DNA of 64,000 bases from the NCBI GenBank assembly GCA_022711355.1, contig JAKLFE010000003.1, positions 1-64,000 on the forward strand, written 5' to 3'. Positions 24,076 through 31,895 of this stretch are shown here, piece by piece. A program made the position numbers and the translations under genes. The first letter of the stretch is position 1; each line of letters opens with the position of its first letter. Under the pieces are notes generated by a model. It did no database searches and was not told the origin of the DNA. It was given only the letters and a program-made list of their open reading frames with translations. The stretch is from Spirochaetota bacterium (GTDB taxonomy: Bacteria > Spirochaetota > Spirochaetia > Treponematales > Rectinemataceae).

Positions 24076-24110
24076 GCGGGGCCGCGGCGCCCGTAGGGCC
24101 GCGGCCCCGC
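24076..24110. terminator. Strong palindrome between convergent genes, probable terminator
   Basis: A perfect 13-bp stem GCGGGGCCGCGGC / GCCGCGGCCCCGC between the permease gene and the convergent H1-like gene. The U tract is weak, so it may act with Rho or from both sides. Confidence 0.55.
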
Positions 24111-24114
24111 GGGC

Positions 24115-24390
24115 TTACTTGGCCTTGGCGGCCGGCTTGGCCGCAGGCTTGGAAGCCGCCTTGGCGGGCCTGCCCCGCTTCTTCGCGGCGCCGGCGGCCT
24201 TCTTGGCGGGCGCCTTCTTCGCGGTCTTCTTGGCGGGAGCCTTGGGAACGGCGGCCTTCTTGCTCTCCTGCTTCGCCTTCGTCGACTTTATGATCTTCGT
24301 GGTCTTGTCGAGCTCCCTCTGCATTTTCACGATCATCTGAAGGTAGATTTTCTGCTTGAGCTCGAGCATTTCCAGCGACAATTTGGGCAT
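24115..24390 (-). CDS. Small basic histone H1-like protein
   Basis: 91 residues. The first 40 are helical (SLEMLELKQKIYLQMIVKMQ). The rest is a Lys/Ala/Pro-rich tail with repeated PAKK and AAKKRGRPAKAA, the GRP core of an AT-hook. This composition is typical of bacterial H1-like DNA-binding proteins that shape the nucleoid. The ATG (24388-24390) has an excellent site, TTAGGAGGACAAGAA. A longer frame upstream starts without a ribosome binding site and was rejected. Convergent with the importer operon. Confidence 0.75.
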   Translation of the reverse strand: MPKLSLEMLELKQKIYLQMIVKMQRELDKTTKIIKSTKAKQESKKAAVPKAPAKKTAKKAPAKKAAGAAKKRGRPAKAASKPAAKPAAKAK

Positions 24391-24550
24391 TTCTTGTCCT
24401 CCTAAGGCAATTCTACTCCATCGAAGCCATATATACCACCGGAATAAAACGATTTTTATTTTGCCCGGCATGCCGCTCCGGGGCGCGCGATCGCGACGAT
24501 CGGGCCGAAAAACGGCCATGGGAAGGGCGCGTCCGTCCATGGCCGCGCCC

Positions 24551-24861
24551 CGCCTCGCAGAATAGCCGCGCTATTCTGCCATGCTTGTCTCGCCATCCCT
24601 GGCTCGACTGCGTTTTAAAAAATAAGCGGCCACCGGCGTCGCGAGTCCATCCTTGGCCTCGCGACGCCTCGCAGAATGGCTGCGCCATTCTGCCATGCTT
24701 GTCTCGCCATCCATGGCTCGACGTCGTTTAAAAAATAAGCGGCCACCGGCGTCGCGAGTCCATCCATGGCCTCGCGACGCCTCGCAGAATGGCTGCGCCA
24801 TTCTGCCATGCTTGTCTCGCCATCCCTGGCTCGACTGCGTTTTAAAAAATAAGCGGCCACC
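24551..24861. repeat. Three tandem copies of a ~113-bp palindrome-rich unit
   Basis: Units start at 24551, 24665 and 24778 (periods 114 and 113 bp). Each carries an AGAATGG-type palindrome (AGAATGGctgcgCCATTCT in copies 2-3; variant AGAATAGccgcgCTATTCT in copy 1), the stretch CTTGTCTCGCCATCC(C/A)TGGCTCGAC and a TTTAAAAAATAAGCGGCCACC segment. Copies 2 and 3 are also joined by GTCGCGAG...CTCGCGAC stems. The last segment equals half of the flaB terminator. Short open frames across the units change with frame and look non-coding. Confidence 0.85.
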
Positions 24862-24877
24862 CGCTGGGGTGGCCGCT
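24840..24877 (-). terminator. Rho-independent terminator of flaB
   Basis: Stem AGCGGCCACCC / GGGTGGCCGCT (24852-24862 and 24867-24877), loop of 4. On the minus strand TTATTTTTTAAAA follows. It starts 20 bp after the flaB stop codon. Confidence 0.85.
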
Positions 24878-24896
24878 GCGTCGCCGCGCGACAGGA

Positions 24897-25757
24897 TCAC
24901 TGGAGGAGCTGCAGTACCTGCTGGGTCTTCTGGTTGGCCTGGGCGAGCATCGCGTTGCCGGACTGGGCGAGGATGCGGTTCTTGGTGTAGCCCACCATCT
25001 CGTTGGCCATATCGGCGTCCCTGATGCGGCTCTCGGCGGCCTGGACGTTCTCGGCGCCCACGTCGATGCCGCGTATCGCGTGCTCGAGGCGGTTCTGGTA
25101 GGCGCCGAGGTCGGCGCGCTGCTTGTTGACCTTCTTGAGCGCCGCGTCCAGGGTCCCGATCGCGCGGTTCGACCCGTCGGGCGACTCGAGCGATATGATC
25201 GAGTTGTCGCCGACGTTCCGGACGCCGAGGGCCTTCGAGCTCATGGTGCCGATGTAGACCTGCACCCGCTGGTCCATGTTGGCCCCGATGTGGAACCACA
25301 TGGATCCGGTCACGATGTTCTCTCCCGTCTCGCGGGCGAAGCGGCCCGTGAGGAGGTTGAGGCCGTTGAACTGCGCGTGGCTGGCGATCCGGTCCACCTC
25401 GTCGACGAGCTGGCTCACCTCGACCTGGATCTGCATCCGGTCCTCCATCGTGTAGACCCCGTTGGAGGCCTGCACGGCGAGCTCGCGGAGCCGCTGGATG
25501 ATGTCCTGCGACTCCTGGAGGTAGCCTTCCGTCGTCTGGATGAACGAGATGCCGTCCTGCGCGTTCTTCGACGCCCGCTCGAGGCCGCGGATCTGGCTGC
25601 GCATCTTCTCGGAGACGGCGAGCCCGGAGGCGTCGTCTCCCGCGCGGTTGATCCGCAGGCCCGAGGACAGTTTCTCCATGCCCTTCTCGACGTTGAGGTT
25701 GGTCACTCTGAGTGAACGGTCCGCGAACATAGCGCTGAGGTTGTGATTGATGATCAT
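24897..25757 (-). CDS. flaB: Flagellar filament core protein (FlaB flagellin)
   Basis: 286 residues, the usual size of spirochaete FlaB. The N-terminus [18 protein letters not shown] and the D0/D1 stretch [20 protein letters not shown] are diagnostic. The C-terminus ([20 protein letters not shown]...) also matches. There is no signal peptide, because export goes through the flagellar type III apparatus, and the filament runs in the periplasm. A good ribosome binding site (AAAGGAG) precedes the ATG. The middle (about 120-190) is short, as expected for FlaB, which lacks variable D2/D3 domains. Single flagellin gene in the window. Confidence 0.97.
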   Translation of the reverse strand: MIINHNLSAMFADRSLRVTNLNVEKGMEKLSSGLRINRAGDDASGLAVSEKMRSQIRGLERASKNAQDGISFIQTTEGYLQESQDIIQRLRELAVQASNGVYTMEDRMQIQVEVSQLVDEVDRIASHAQFNGLNLLTGRFARETGENIVTGSMWFHIGANMDQRVQVYIGTMSSKALGVRNVGDNSIISLESPDGSNRAIGTLDAALKKVNKQRADLGAYQNRLEHAIRGIDVGAENVQAAESRIRDADMANEMVGYTKNRILAQSGNAMLAQANQKTQQVLQLLQ

Positions 25758-25798
25758 GCCCTACTCCTTTTCTGGCTGACGGCGGCCCTCCCGGGGCC

Positions 25799-25826
25799 GC
25801 CTCGGCTTCCGTGCCGGCTCCATTTA
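25799..25826 (-). promoter_or_regulatory. Possible sigma28 promoter of flaB
   Basis: Minus-strand TAAA (25823-25826), 16-bp spacer and GCCGAGGC (25799-25806), against TAAA-N15-GCCGATAA. The -10 part overlaps a GGCGGCCC/GGGCCGCC hairpin (25781-25801). A weak match; support comes mainly from the gene it precedes. Confidence 0.35.
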
Positions 25827-26049
25827 CGCGCCGGTTCCGATCTCGTTCCCCCCGCGAATCCTTCCGCGGCGTCGACGCTCGGGTATGACGGGTCCCGGTT
25901 CGGGGCGATCGCGCCGCCCGTGCTCCGGGGCCTTCCTTCCGAATATCGGAGCCGGGCCGCCGGGCTTTAGGGAAAGAGTCGCCGCGCCCTCCGATTTGCG
26001 CGGGGCCGCCGTCCCGGGGCCTTCCGCCGCCCGGGCGCGCCGTCCCGGC

Positions 26050-26079
26050 TTGAGGGCGGGCCGCCACCCGTGCTACACT
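26050..26079 (+). promoter_or_regulatory. Promoter of the hydrogenase-like operon
   Basis: TTGAGG (26050-26055), 18-bp spacer ending TGC, TACACT (26074-26079): an extended -10. The leader to the ATG at 26096 is about 10 nt with AGGGAAGG. The rest of the 338-bp gap after flaB (25758-26095) shows no gene. Confidence 0.55.
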
Positions 26080-26095
26080 GCCGCAGGGAAGGCCT

Positions 26096-26455
26096 ATGAC
26101 AGTACGAAGCATCATGGAGATACTCGAAGCCCGGCTCTACGCGGGCCAGGACACGCTCGACCTCGAGGTAAACGCCGCCTGCGGCGCCGACCTCATGAGC
26201 GACGTCATGGCCTTCGTCAAGGAGAAGGTGGTCCTGCTCACGGGGCTCGTGAACCCCCAGGCCATCCGGACGGCCGACCTCATGGACATCAAGGTGATCG
26301 TCTTCGTGCGGGGCAAGTCTCCCACGGAGGATCTCGTCGCTATGGCCGAGGAGAACGGCATGGTCCTCCTCGGCACCAAGTACTCCATGTTCCTCGCCTG
26401 CGGCCGCCTCTACGAGGCGGGCCTGCGCGGCGGAGGCGTGCGAGAGATCGACTAG
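26096..26455 (+). CDS. DRTGG domain protein
   Basis: 119 residues forming a single DRTGG-like domain: ACGADLMSDVMAFVKEKVVLLTGLVNP and IKVIVFVRGKSPTEDLVAMAEENGMVLL. Such small proteins recur next to iron-hydrogenase-like and ATP-binding proteins in anaerobes such as Clostridia and Thermotogae, where they are thought to be regulatory. No membrane or signal segment. First gene of a three-gene operon; the next starts 12 bp on. Confidence 0.8.
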   Translation: MTVRSIMEILEARLYAGQDTLDLEVNAACGADLMSDVMAFVKEKVVLLTGLVNPQAIRTADLMDIKVIVFVRGKSPTEDLVAMAEENGMVLLGTKYSMFLACGRLYEAGLRGGGVREID

Positions 26456-26467
26456 AAGGCGCGGGCC

Positions 26468-26893
26468 GTGAAGCTCCGCTTCGAGGTCAGCGGCGAGGAC
26501 TTCTCCCTCGCGGGACGGGCGTCGACGGAGCTCAAGCGCGCCCTCGGCCGGCTCGGCATCGACCCGGGCGCGGTGCGGCGCGCCGCCGTCGCCATGTACG
26601 AGGCCGAGATCAACATGGTCATCCACGCCGGCGGGGGCGTCGCCGAGGCCGAGATCCTCCCCGACCGCGTCGTCCTCGTCCTCGCCGACCGCGGGCCCGG
26701 CATACCGAACCTCGAGCTCGCCATGCGGGAGGGCTGGTCCACCGCGGCCGACCGCTTCCGCGAGCTGGGCTTCGGGGCCGGCATGGGCCTGCCGAACATG
26801 AAGCGGAACGCGGACGAGCTCCGCGTCGAGAGCTCCCCCGGCTCGGGCACCACCGTCACCATGACCATCCTCCTCGGGAAGGGGGCGCCGTGA
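26468..26893 (+). CDS. Anti-sigma/serine-kinase-type ATP-binding protein
   Basis: 141 residues of the GHKL ATPase fold as in SpoIIAB/RsbW: N-box VAMYEAEINMVIHAG, G1 LADRGPGIPNLELAM and GFGAGMGLPNMKRNAD, followed by GSGTTVTM. It could phosphorylate or bind a protein partner. GTG start with upstream purines. Its stop overlaps the start of the hydrogenase-like gene (GTGA), so translation is coupled. In this conserved neighbourhood it is thought to act in redox regulation, not classical sigma control. Confidence 0.8.
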   Translation: MKLRFEVSGEDFSLAGRASTELKRALGRLGIDPGAVRRAAVAMYEAEINMVIHAGGGVAEAEILPDRVVLVLADRGPGIPNLELAMREGWSTAADRFRELGFGAGMGLPNMKRNADELRVESSPGSGTTVTMTILLGKGAP

Positions 26894-28194
26894 CCCCGAC
26901 GGTCTTCCATTCGGTGCGCCTCGAGGAGGAGAAGTGCGTCGGCTGCACGACCTGCATCAAGCACTGCCCGACCGAGGCGATCCGGGTCCGCAAGGGCCGC
27001 GCGAGCATCATCGAGGAGCGCTGCATCGACTGCGGGGAGTGCATCCGCACCTGCCCCCACGGCGCGAAGAAGGCGGTCTCCGATCCCCTGGCGATGCTCT
27101 CGGCTTTCTCGTACAAAGTCGCCCTGCCCGCCCCCTCCCTGTATAGCCAGTTCCCCGAGTCGACGAGCGTCGACCGCGTCCTCTCGGGCCTCGTCGAGCT
27201 CGGCTTCGACGAGGTCTACGAGGTGGCCGAGGCCGCCGAGCTCGTGACCGAGGCCACCAAGCGCCTCCTCGAGGAGCCCGGCAGGCCCCGGCCCCTCATC
27301 TCCAGCGCCTGCCCGGCGGTCGTCAAGCTCCTCCAGCTCCGCTTCCCGAGCCTCCTCGGCCAGCTCGTGCCCCTCCTGCCGCCCATGGAAGTGGCCGCCC
27401 GGGTCGTCAAGGAGCGCCTCCACCCGGGCAAGGCGGGCGTGGGCGTCTTCTTCATCACCCCCTGCGCCGGCAAGGTGACGGCGACGCGCTCGCCCCTGGG
27501 CTACGAGCGCTCCTTCCTCGACGGGGTCATCGGCATCAAGGACCTCTACCTGCCCCTGCGCGGCGCCCTGTCCCAGGCCCCCTCGCGGCGCCTGGCGCGG
27601 GCCGGGGCCCGGGGCATCGGCTGGGGCAGGGTCGAGGGCGAGAGCGGCGCCGTGGGCGAGCGGCGCTCCATCTCGGTGGACGGGATCGGCAACGTCATCG
27701 GGGTCCTCGAGGCCCTCGAGAACGGCGAGCTCAAGGACGTCGACTTCATCGAGGCCCTGGCCTGCCCGGGCGGCTGCGTGGGCGGGCCCCTGACCGTGGA
27801 GAACCCCTACATCGCCAAGACCAGGCTCCGGCACCGCGAGGACGCGGCCCCGCCCGCGGGCGAGGGCCCCCGGGCCCCCCTCGATTCCCTGGCCTGGACC
27901 GAGGGCCTGCGCTCGCGCCTCGCCCTCGCCCTCGACCCGGACATGCTCAAGGCCCTCGTCATGATGGAGGAGATGGAGCTGATCGCCGAGGGCCTGCCCG
28001 GCCTCGACTGCGGCTCCTGCGGCGCCCCGACCTGCCGAGCCCTGGCGGAGGACATCGTGCGGGGCAAGGCCTCGAGCTCGGACTGCGTCTTCAAGCTCCG
28101 GGAGAGCGTGCGCAAGCTCGCCCGCGAGCTCATCGCCCTCGAGGAGCTCCAGCCCCCGGGCCTCGACCGGGAAGACAAGGCCGCGAAGAGCTGA
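26890..28194 (+). CDS. Iron-hydrogenase-like Fe-S protein (sensory type)
   Basis: 434 residues. Two 4Fe-4S ferredoxin motifs at the start (CVGCTTCIKHCP, about 15-26; CIDCGECIRTCPHG, about 45-58). An [FeFe]-hydrogenase large-subunit-like region follows: SSACPAVVKLL, FFITPCAGKVTA, and ALACPGGCVGGPL in place of the H-cluster L3 Cys region. The C-terminus has another Cys set (LDCGSCGAPTCRALAEDI, a 4Fe-4S domain as in DUF/Fe-S cluster domains). The architecture matches putative sensory hydrogenases rather than H2-producing enzymes. GTG start inside the previous stop. Suggests an anaerobic or fermentative host. Confidence 0.85.
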   Translation: MTPTVFHSVRLEEEKCVGCTTCIKHCPTEAIRVRKGRASIIEERCIDCGECIRTCPHGAKKAVSDPLAMLSAFSYKVALPAPSLYSQFPESTSVDRVLSGLVELGFDEVYEVAEAAELVTEATKRLLEEPGRPRPLISSACPAVVKLLQLRFPSLLGQLVPLLPPMEVAARVVKERLHPGKAGVGVFFITPCAGKVTATRSPLGYERSFLDGVIGIKDLYLPLRGALSQAPSRRLARAGARGIGWGRVEGESGAVGERRSISVDGIGNVIGVLEALENGELKDVDFIEALACPGGCVGGPLTVENPYIAKTRLRHREDAAPPAGEGPRAPLDSLAWTEGLRSRLALALDPDMLKALVMMEEMELIAEGLPGLDCGSCGAPTCRALAEDIVRGKASSSDCVFKLRESVRKLARELIALEELQPPGLDREDKAAKS

Positions 28195-28230
28195 AGGGAA
28201 CGCGGCGCGCGAAGCCTCCCTCGGGCGGCT

Positions 28231-28539
28231 TCAGCCGATTGCCGTTACCCGCGTCTCGCCCAGCGCCTCGGCCAGGCCCTCGCTCGCGGAGAAGCCCGAG
28301 CGGCTGAAGGTGTACAGGAGGCGGTAGCCGTCCTTGAGCCGGCGAGCGACGAGGGAGCGGATCATCCTGTCCCGGTCGGCGAGCTTCTCGAAGCGGTGGA
28401 GCCGCTCGCGCTCGCGCCCGAGCCCGACGCGGAAGGCCGCGCTCAGGGCGAAGGGCGCGTCGAGGAGCTGCTGGCGGTCGTGTATGGTGTAGTAGAGCGT
28501 CTTGCCGCCCGCTCCGGTCTTGTACAGGGTGATGATCAT
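28231..28539 (-). CDS. Small protein of unknown function (102 aa)
   Basis: Not recognised. Starts MIITLYKTGAGGKTLYYTIHD with ATG and AAGGG 4-8 nt upstream. Basic, with many Arg/Lys in the middle (ERERLHRFEKLADRDRMIRSL), and ends GETRVTAIG. No signal peptide. Convergent with the hydrogenase-like gene, 36 bp gap. It is downstream of the terminator at 28580-28621, so it needs its own start of transcription. Confidence 0.7.
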   Translation of the reverse strand: MIITLYKTGAGGKTLYYTIHDRQQLLDAPFALSAAFRVGLGRERERLHRFEKLADRDRMIRSLVARRLKDGYRLLYTFSRSGFSASEGLAEALGETRVTAIG

Positions 28540-28579
28540 GTGCCCTTATCCTATCGGCCGGGGCGAGGGCCGGCGCGAC

Positions 28580-28621
28580 AAAAAAAGGGGGGCCGGCGAG
28601 ATGCTTCTCGGCCCGGCCCCC
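28580..28621 (-). terminator. Rho-independent terminator on the minus strand
   Basis: Stem GGGGGCCGG / CCGGCCCCC with an inner CGAG/CTCG extension, followed on the minus strand by seven T. No protein gene lies upstream on that strand for 2 kb, so it must end a non-coding transcript. Confidence 0.85.
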
Positions 28622-29058
28622 TGATCCTGCGATCGTCGCCCCACGGGCCTTCACGGCCCTTTGCGAATGTCTCGCGGGCGACTCGCAATGCTTTGAAGAA
28701 AAGCATTCTCGAGCCTTCCTTCGGCTCGACCCATCCCTCGCGGCGCGCGCGTTCGCGCGCGCCGTTTGCAACGTGAAACGTTGCCTGGATGCGGATCGTC
28801 GCGGCGAAACCCTTCGCCCGCCCGTCTCGCATCCCCGTGCAGTAACCGGCGGCGGCCGTACTGGACCGTCGCGCTCGACGCTCGAAATCGCGACCGGCAG
28901 CTCGGACGAAAAGCTAGGATCTATCCGAGCCCGGTCCGGAACCCTCGGGGGGAGCTTCCATTGGCAGGCCCTCCTTTGCGAATCGTTCCGGTTTTCCGGT
29001 CCCACGGATGGGTTGCCGGAAGGACTTCGTACGTAGCACCTCTTGCCCTAAACCTACT
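28580..29058 (-). ncRNA. Candidate large structured non-coding RNA (~480 nt)
   Basis: Bounded by a good minus-strand promoter (29065-29093) and a canonical terminator. The transcript would fold into many stems: TTCCGG/CCGGAA around CCCA-TCCG-TGGG; GACCGG-(G)CTCGGA with TCCGAG-(CTG)CCGGTC; then, towards the 3' end, GCAACG/CGTTGC, a GC-repeat hairpin GGCGCGCGCG/CGCGCGCGCC, CGAGCC/GGCTCG and AATGCTTT/AAAGCATT. I see no match to tmRNA, RNase P RNA, 6S RNA or a known riboswitch. Short frames in it are rich in repeat-like peptides and lack ribosome binding sites. Alternatively the 3' half (28627-28815) is a dispersed hairpin repeat. Confidence 0.5.
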
Positions 29059-29064
29059 ATCGCC

Positions 29065-29093
29065 AGGATAAAAAACAAGGGAGACTAGTACAA
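29065..29093 (-). promoter_or_regulatory. Minus-strand promoter of the candidate ncRNA
   Basis: TTGTAC (29088-29093), 17-bp spacer, TATCCT (29065-29070). Expected start near 29058. Confidence 0.55.
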
Positions 29094-29237
29094 TTTTGTT
29101 GAGTTTTTCCTCGTTTTTTGAGATCTGTACAGGCACGCCTGATGCTAAACTAGCTCCTCGGAACGAGGCCGAGCCGGATCGGCTCGCCTAAAGTTCCATG
29201 CGATAACGTGTTCGGCCGAGTCTCCGTTTCATTCAAT

Positions 29238-29266
29238 TTGACAAAGCCTATAAAGGACACTATATT
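29238..29266 (+). promoter_or_regulatory. Near-consensus promoter of the glycosidase gene
   Basis: TTGACA (29238-29243), 17-bp spacer, TATATT (29261-29266). The leader to the start codon at 29372 is about 100 nt, long for this window, so it could hold regulation; no known riboswitch is recognised. Confidence 0.8.
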
Positions 29267-29371
29267 GACTGTCTAACTAAAGGTGCCATATCTCCGAAAA
29301 GCGTAGAAAACGATGCGGTCTGTTGCGGTGATAGTCTCCGGGGGACGCTGATTCGGATAAGGGGTTCGTGC

Positions 29372-30844
29372 TTGAATAAACGGGATTTTCCGCGAGTGCA
29401 CTTCTATGACCAGGATTTTGTCGAGATGTACGACAGGACCTGGGCCTGGGCCGCCGATTGCTGGGCTTCCGGCGGGCCGAAGAGCGGCCTCGAGAAGGCC
29501 AAGTACTTTTCGTATCCCCCCGAGCCCGCCGTGGACCTCATGGAGCAGGTCTTCTCCTCCTTCTTCCTCGTCTACTCGAACCGGATCTACGCCGCCTCGA
29601 GCGGCCTCGACGCCCTCTACGCCCTCCAGGAGGAGTCGGGCGCCATCCGCTCCCGCTACGACGCCACCACGGGCAAGCCCATCTTCCCCGCCGACAACCC
29701 GGAGGGCCTCGGCCTCCCCATCTTCGCCTGGGCCGAGTACAACCTCTACCACAAGACCGCCAACAAGAAGCGCGTGAAGGAGGTCATGCCCGTCCTCCAG
29801 AAGCACTGGGCCTGGGTCGAGGCGACCTTCAAGCGCGAGAACGGCCTCTACGGGGTGCCCGTCTCCGCCACCGGCATGGAAAACTCGCCCCGGGGCGGGG
29901 CCCTCTACCTCGCCGACTTCAACGCCGCCATGGCCATGAACGCCCTCTACCTCTCCGCGATGGGCGACATCCTCAACGACAAGGAAGCCTCCTTCCAGTT
30001 CAAGCGCAGCTACTTCTCCCTCAAGACCCGCATCAACTCCCTCATGTGGAGCTCAGAGGACGGCTTCTACTACGACCTGGACAAGGACGAGAAGCAGGTC
30101 AAGACCAAGACCGTGGGCGGCTACTGGCCCCTGCTCGCGGAGATCCCCAACGAGGACCGGGCCGAGCGCCTCATCGCCCACCTCAAGGACCCGAAGGCCT
30201 TCGGCACCGAGCACCCCTTCCCGACCCTCGCGGCCGACCACCCCGACTACGACAAGCGCGGCGGCGGCTACCGGGGCTCGGTGCTCCCCACCTTCACCTA
30301 CATGGTCATCAAGGGCCTCGAGAAGTACAACCAGTACGAGCTCGCCCGCGACTGCGCGATCCGCCACCTCTACTTCGTCCTCGACTCGATGCACCAGAAC
30401 GGGAACGGGGAGGAGGATGCCGAGGAGCGCGCCGAGCGGCACGGGGGCAAGGAGCAGCGCCCCACCATCTGGGAGGCCTACCAGCCCCAGGGCGAGGGCA
30501 AGGCCGTCTGGCCCGGCCGCCCCGAGTGGCCCCGCCCCCAGCTCCTGGCCTACGCGGGCCTGTCCACCGTCGCCCTCATGATCGAGAACATCGTGGGCCT
30601 GTACATCTCCCTGCCCCGCAAGACCGTGGACTGGATCATCCCCAACCTCGAGATCATGGGCATCGAGAACCTCTCGCTCAAGCGGAACCTCGTCACCATC
30701 CTCTCGAACAAGTCGGGCCGGGGCTGGGAGATCCACATGGAGAGCGAGAAGCTCTACTACTTCACGATCAACGTGCTCGGCAAGAAGAAGAAGACCCTCC
30801 CCATCCCCTCGGGCAAGTGCTCGATGCTCATCGACAAGATCTAG
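29372..30844 (+). CDS. Trehalase/MGH1-like glycoside hydrolase
   Basis: 490 residues with an (alpha/alpha)6-barrel type sequence as in GH37/GH63 and mannosylglycerate hydrolase MGH1-like proteins: YSNRIYAASSGLDALYALQEE, LPIFAWAEYNLYHKT, ENSPRGG, SLMWSSEDGFYYDLD and IWEAYQPQGEG near the C-terminal end, then RPQLLAYAGL. No signal peptide, so it acts on a cytoplasmic sugar or glycoside; the substrate is not certain. TTG start (29372) with AAGGGG upstream; no ATG fits better. It has its own strong promoter and no operon partner. Confidence 0.8.
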   Translation: MNKRDFPRVHFYDQDFVEMYDRTWAWAADCWASGGPKSGLEKAKYFSYPPEPAVDLMEQVFSSFFLVYSNRIYAASSGLDALYALQEESGAIRSRYDATTGKPIFPADNPEGLGLPIFAWAEYNLYHKTANKKRVKEVMPVLQKHWAWVEATFKRENGLYGVPVSATGMENSPRGGALYLADFNAAMAMNALYLSAMGDILNDKEASFQFKRSYFSLKTRINSLMWSSEDGFYYDLDKDEKQVKTKTVGGYWPLLAEIPNEDRAERLIAHLKDPKAFGTEHPFPTLAADHPDYDKRGGGYRGSVLPTFTYMVIKGLEKYNQYELARDCAIRHLYFVLDSMHQNGNGEEDAEERAERHGGKEQRPTIWEAYQPQGEGKAVWPGRPEWPRPQLLAYAGLSTVALMIENIVGLYISLPRKTVDWIIPNLEIMGIENLSLKRNLVTILSNKSGRGWEIHMESEKLYYFTINVLGKKKKTLPIPSGKCSMLIDKI

Positions 30845-30879
30845 CGGGCGCGCCGGCGGGCGCCCCGCCGCGGCGCTCC

Positions 30880-31110
30880 TTCCCTCGATCGGCGCGAGCC
30901 GCCCGCCGTCGGGCTGTCCGCGGGTAGTCCTCGCGCCTTGCGGCGCTCCGGGCTACCCGCTCCCATCCCTCGCGCGGAGAGCAGGCGGCGCGGTAGCCGC
31001 TTTCGGCGGTGCCGCCGCCTGCCGGTGGGCGTGGGCCCCAGGCTCCTTGCTCGGTGGCCCAGGCCGCGGGCCGCGCCGAGCGGGGCCGAGCGGCGCGAGG
31101 CAAGGGAAAC
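30880..31110. repeat. Hairpin-rich intergenic repeat region
   Basis: No gene seen. Consecutive palindromes include GCGGGTAG...CTACCCGC (arms at 30919-30926 and 30952-30961) and GGCGGC-type stems near 31008-31022. On the minus strand it shares GCGAGGGATGGG with the repeat at 28627-28815 and AGGGATGG with the tandem repeats at 24551. Likely a member of a dispersed element family. Confidence 0.45.
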
Positions 31111-31115
31111 CGCCA

Positions 31116-31144
31116 TTGCCCTGCTATCCCAACAAGACTATACT
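31116..31144 (+). promoter_or_regulatory. Promoter followed at once by a terminator
   Basis: TTGCCC (31116-31121), 17-bp spacer, TATACT (31139-31144). The start near 31151 lies only 3 nt before the terminator hairpin at 31154. Confidence 0.55.
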
Positions 31145-31153
31145 CTCCTCGAA

Positions 31154-31183
31154 GACACCCGCTATCGGGTGTCCTTTTCGTTT
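31154..31183 (+). terminator. Rho-independent terminator
   Basis: Stem GACACCCG / CGGGTGTC with loop CTAT, then CTTTTCGTTT. It can end the glycosidase transcript and would cut the RNA from the promoter at 31116 to about 30 nt. The stretch 31184-31361 shows nothing else. Confidence 0.75.
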
Positions 31184-31361
31184 ACGGCCGCGGGTCGTAA
31201 GCTTCCGTGAGAACGGTGGGCGAAGGGGACCGTCCCGAAGGGGAGGGCTGTCCAAGGCGCCGCCCGTGGAGGACGGTGCTTCGCTCGAGCCTGCAGGCGG
31301 CAGTAACCAAGGCACGGCGCGCGACGAGGTGGCTTGATGCGCCGAGTGCGGGGATTATACG

Positions 31362-31895
31362 GTGAACTACACGGATCCTACGGGGTTACGGCATGAAGTA
31401 GATACGGACGCTGAAGGGCATAGGTATACATCTGATAAAGATGGCAATATTCGTGATGACTCTGGGAGAGATAAAGATCTCAAAGAATATAACAAGGAAG
31501 TTGAAAGAGTTGATAAGGATATAAAGCGCGAGAAACGTGAGAAAGAAAATGAGAAAAAACTCAAAAATCCAACGGGATATCGAGTGGTTCATACGAGTAA
31601 GGCAGAGTATGTATATGATGAAACAGGCGTCCCTGCGAAACCGATTAATGATAAAGAAGGATACCCCAGAGTAAGTAAGGATTACTTGCCAGATACTTAT
31701 CCTTCTGAAAGAATTGCTATTGATGCTGCTCGCAAGGCTGCTTCTGACTATCAAGATACTTACGGAGGTAAATCGGGCATCTATGATGATGCTTATGCAG
31801 TAACTAAAAAGGGTTCGAGTGCTATGGATAAAAGGGGCAATTGGTATTCAATGGAATACACAGATACTTGGAGTAGTCAGGAGATTCCAAGATGA
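31362..31895 (+). CDS. RHS-repeat protein C-terminal fragment (orphan toxin tip)
   Basis: 177 codons in an AT-rich stretch unlike its surroundings. It begins VNYTDPTGL, the end of the RHS-associated core, and continues with a unique charged tail (KEYNKEVERVDKDIKREKRE...; ends WYSMEYTDTWSSQEIPR) like the variable toxin tips of RHS proteins. The in-frame stop at 31335 removes any longer RHS body and there is no good ribosome binding site at the GTG, so it is either a displaced C-terminal cassette or a remnant. Toxin activity not recognisable. It overlaps the next gene by 4 bp (ATGA), the usual toxin-immunity spacing. Confidence 0.6.
   Translation: MNYTDPTGLRHEVDTDAEGHRYTSDKDGNIRDDSGRDKDLKEYNKEVERVDKDIKREKREKENEKKLKNPTGYRVVHTSKAEYVYDETGVPAKPINDKEGYPRVSKDYLPDTYPSERIAIDAARKAASDYQDTYGGKSGIYDDAYAVTKKGSSAMDKRGNWYSMEYTDTWSSQEIPR

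Noticed and set aside
24551-24861. CRISPR array
   Set aside because: Units are nearly identical along their full length with no unique spacers, and no cas genes are present.
24571-26115. Long minus-strand frames over the tandem repeats and flaB
   Set aside because: They are products of high GC content and repeated units; flaB in another frame explains the coding signal.
28580-29058. tmRNA, RNase P RNA or 6S RNA
   Set aside because: No tRNA-like end, no peptide tag frame, no conserved RNase P core and no 6S-like central bubble could be recognised.
31047-31337. Open frame between the hairpin region and the RHS fragment
   Set aside because: It crosses a promoter and a terminator and has no domain or ribosome binding site.
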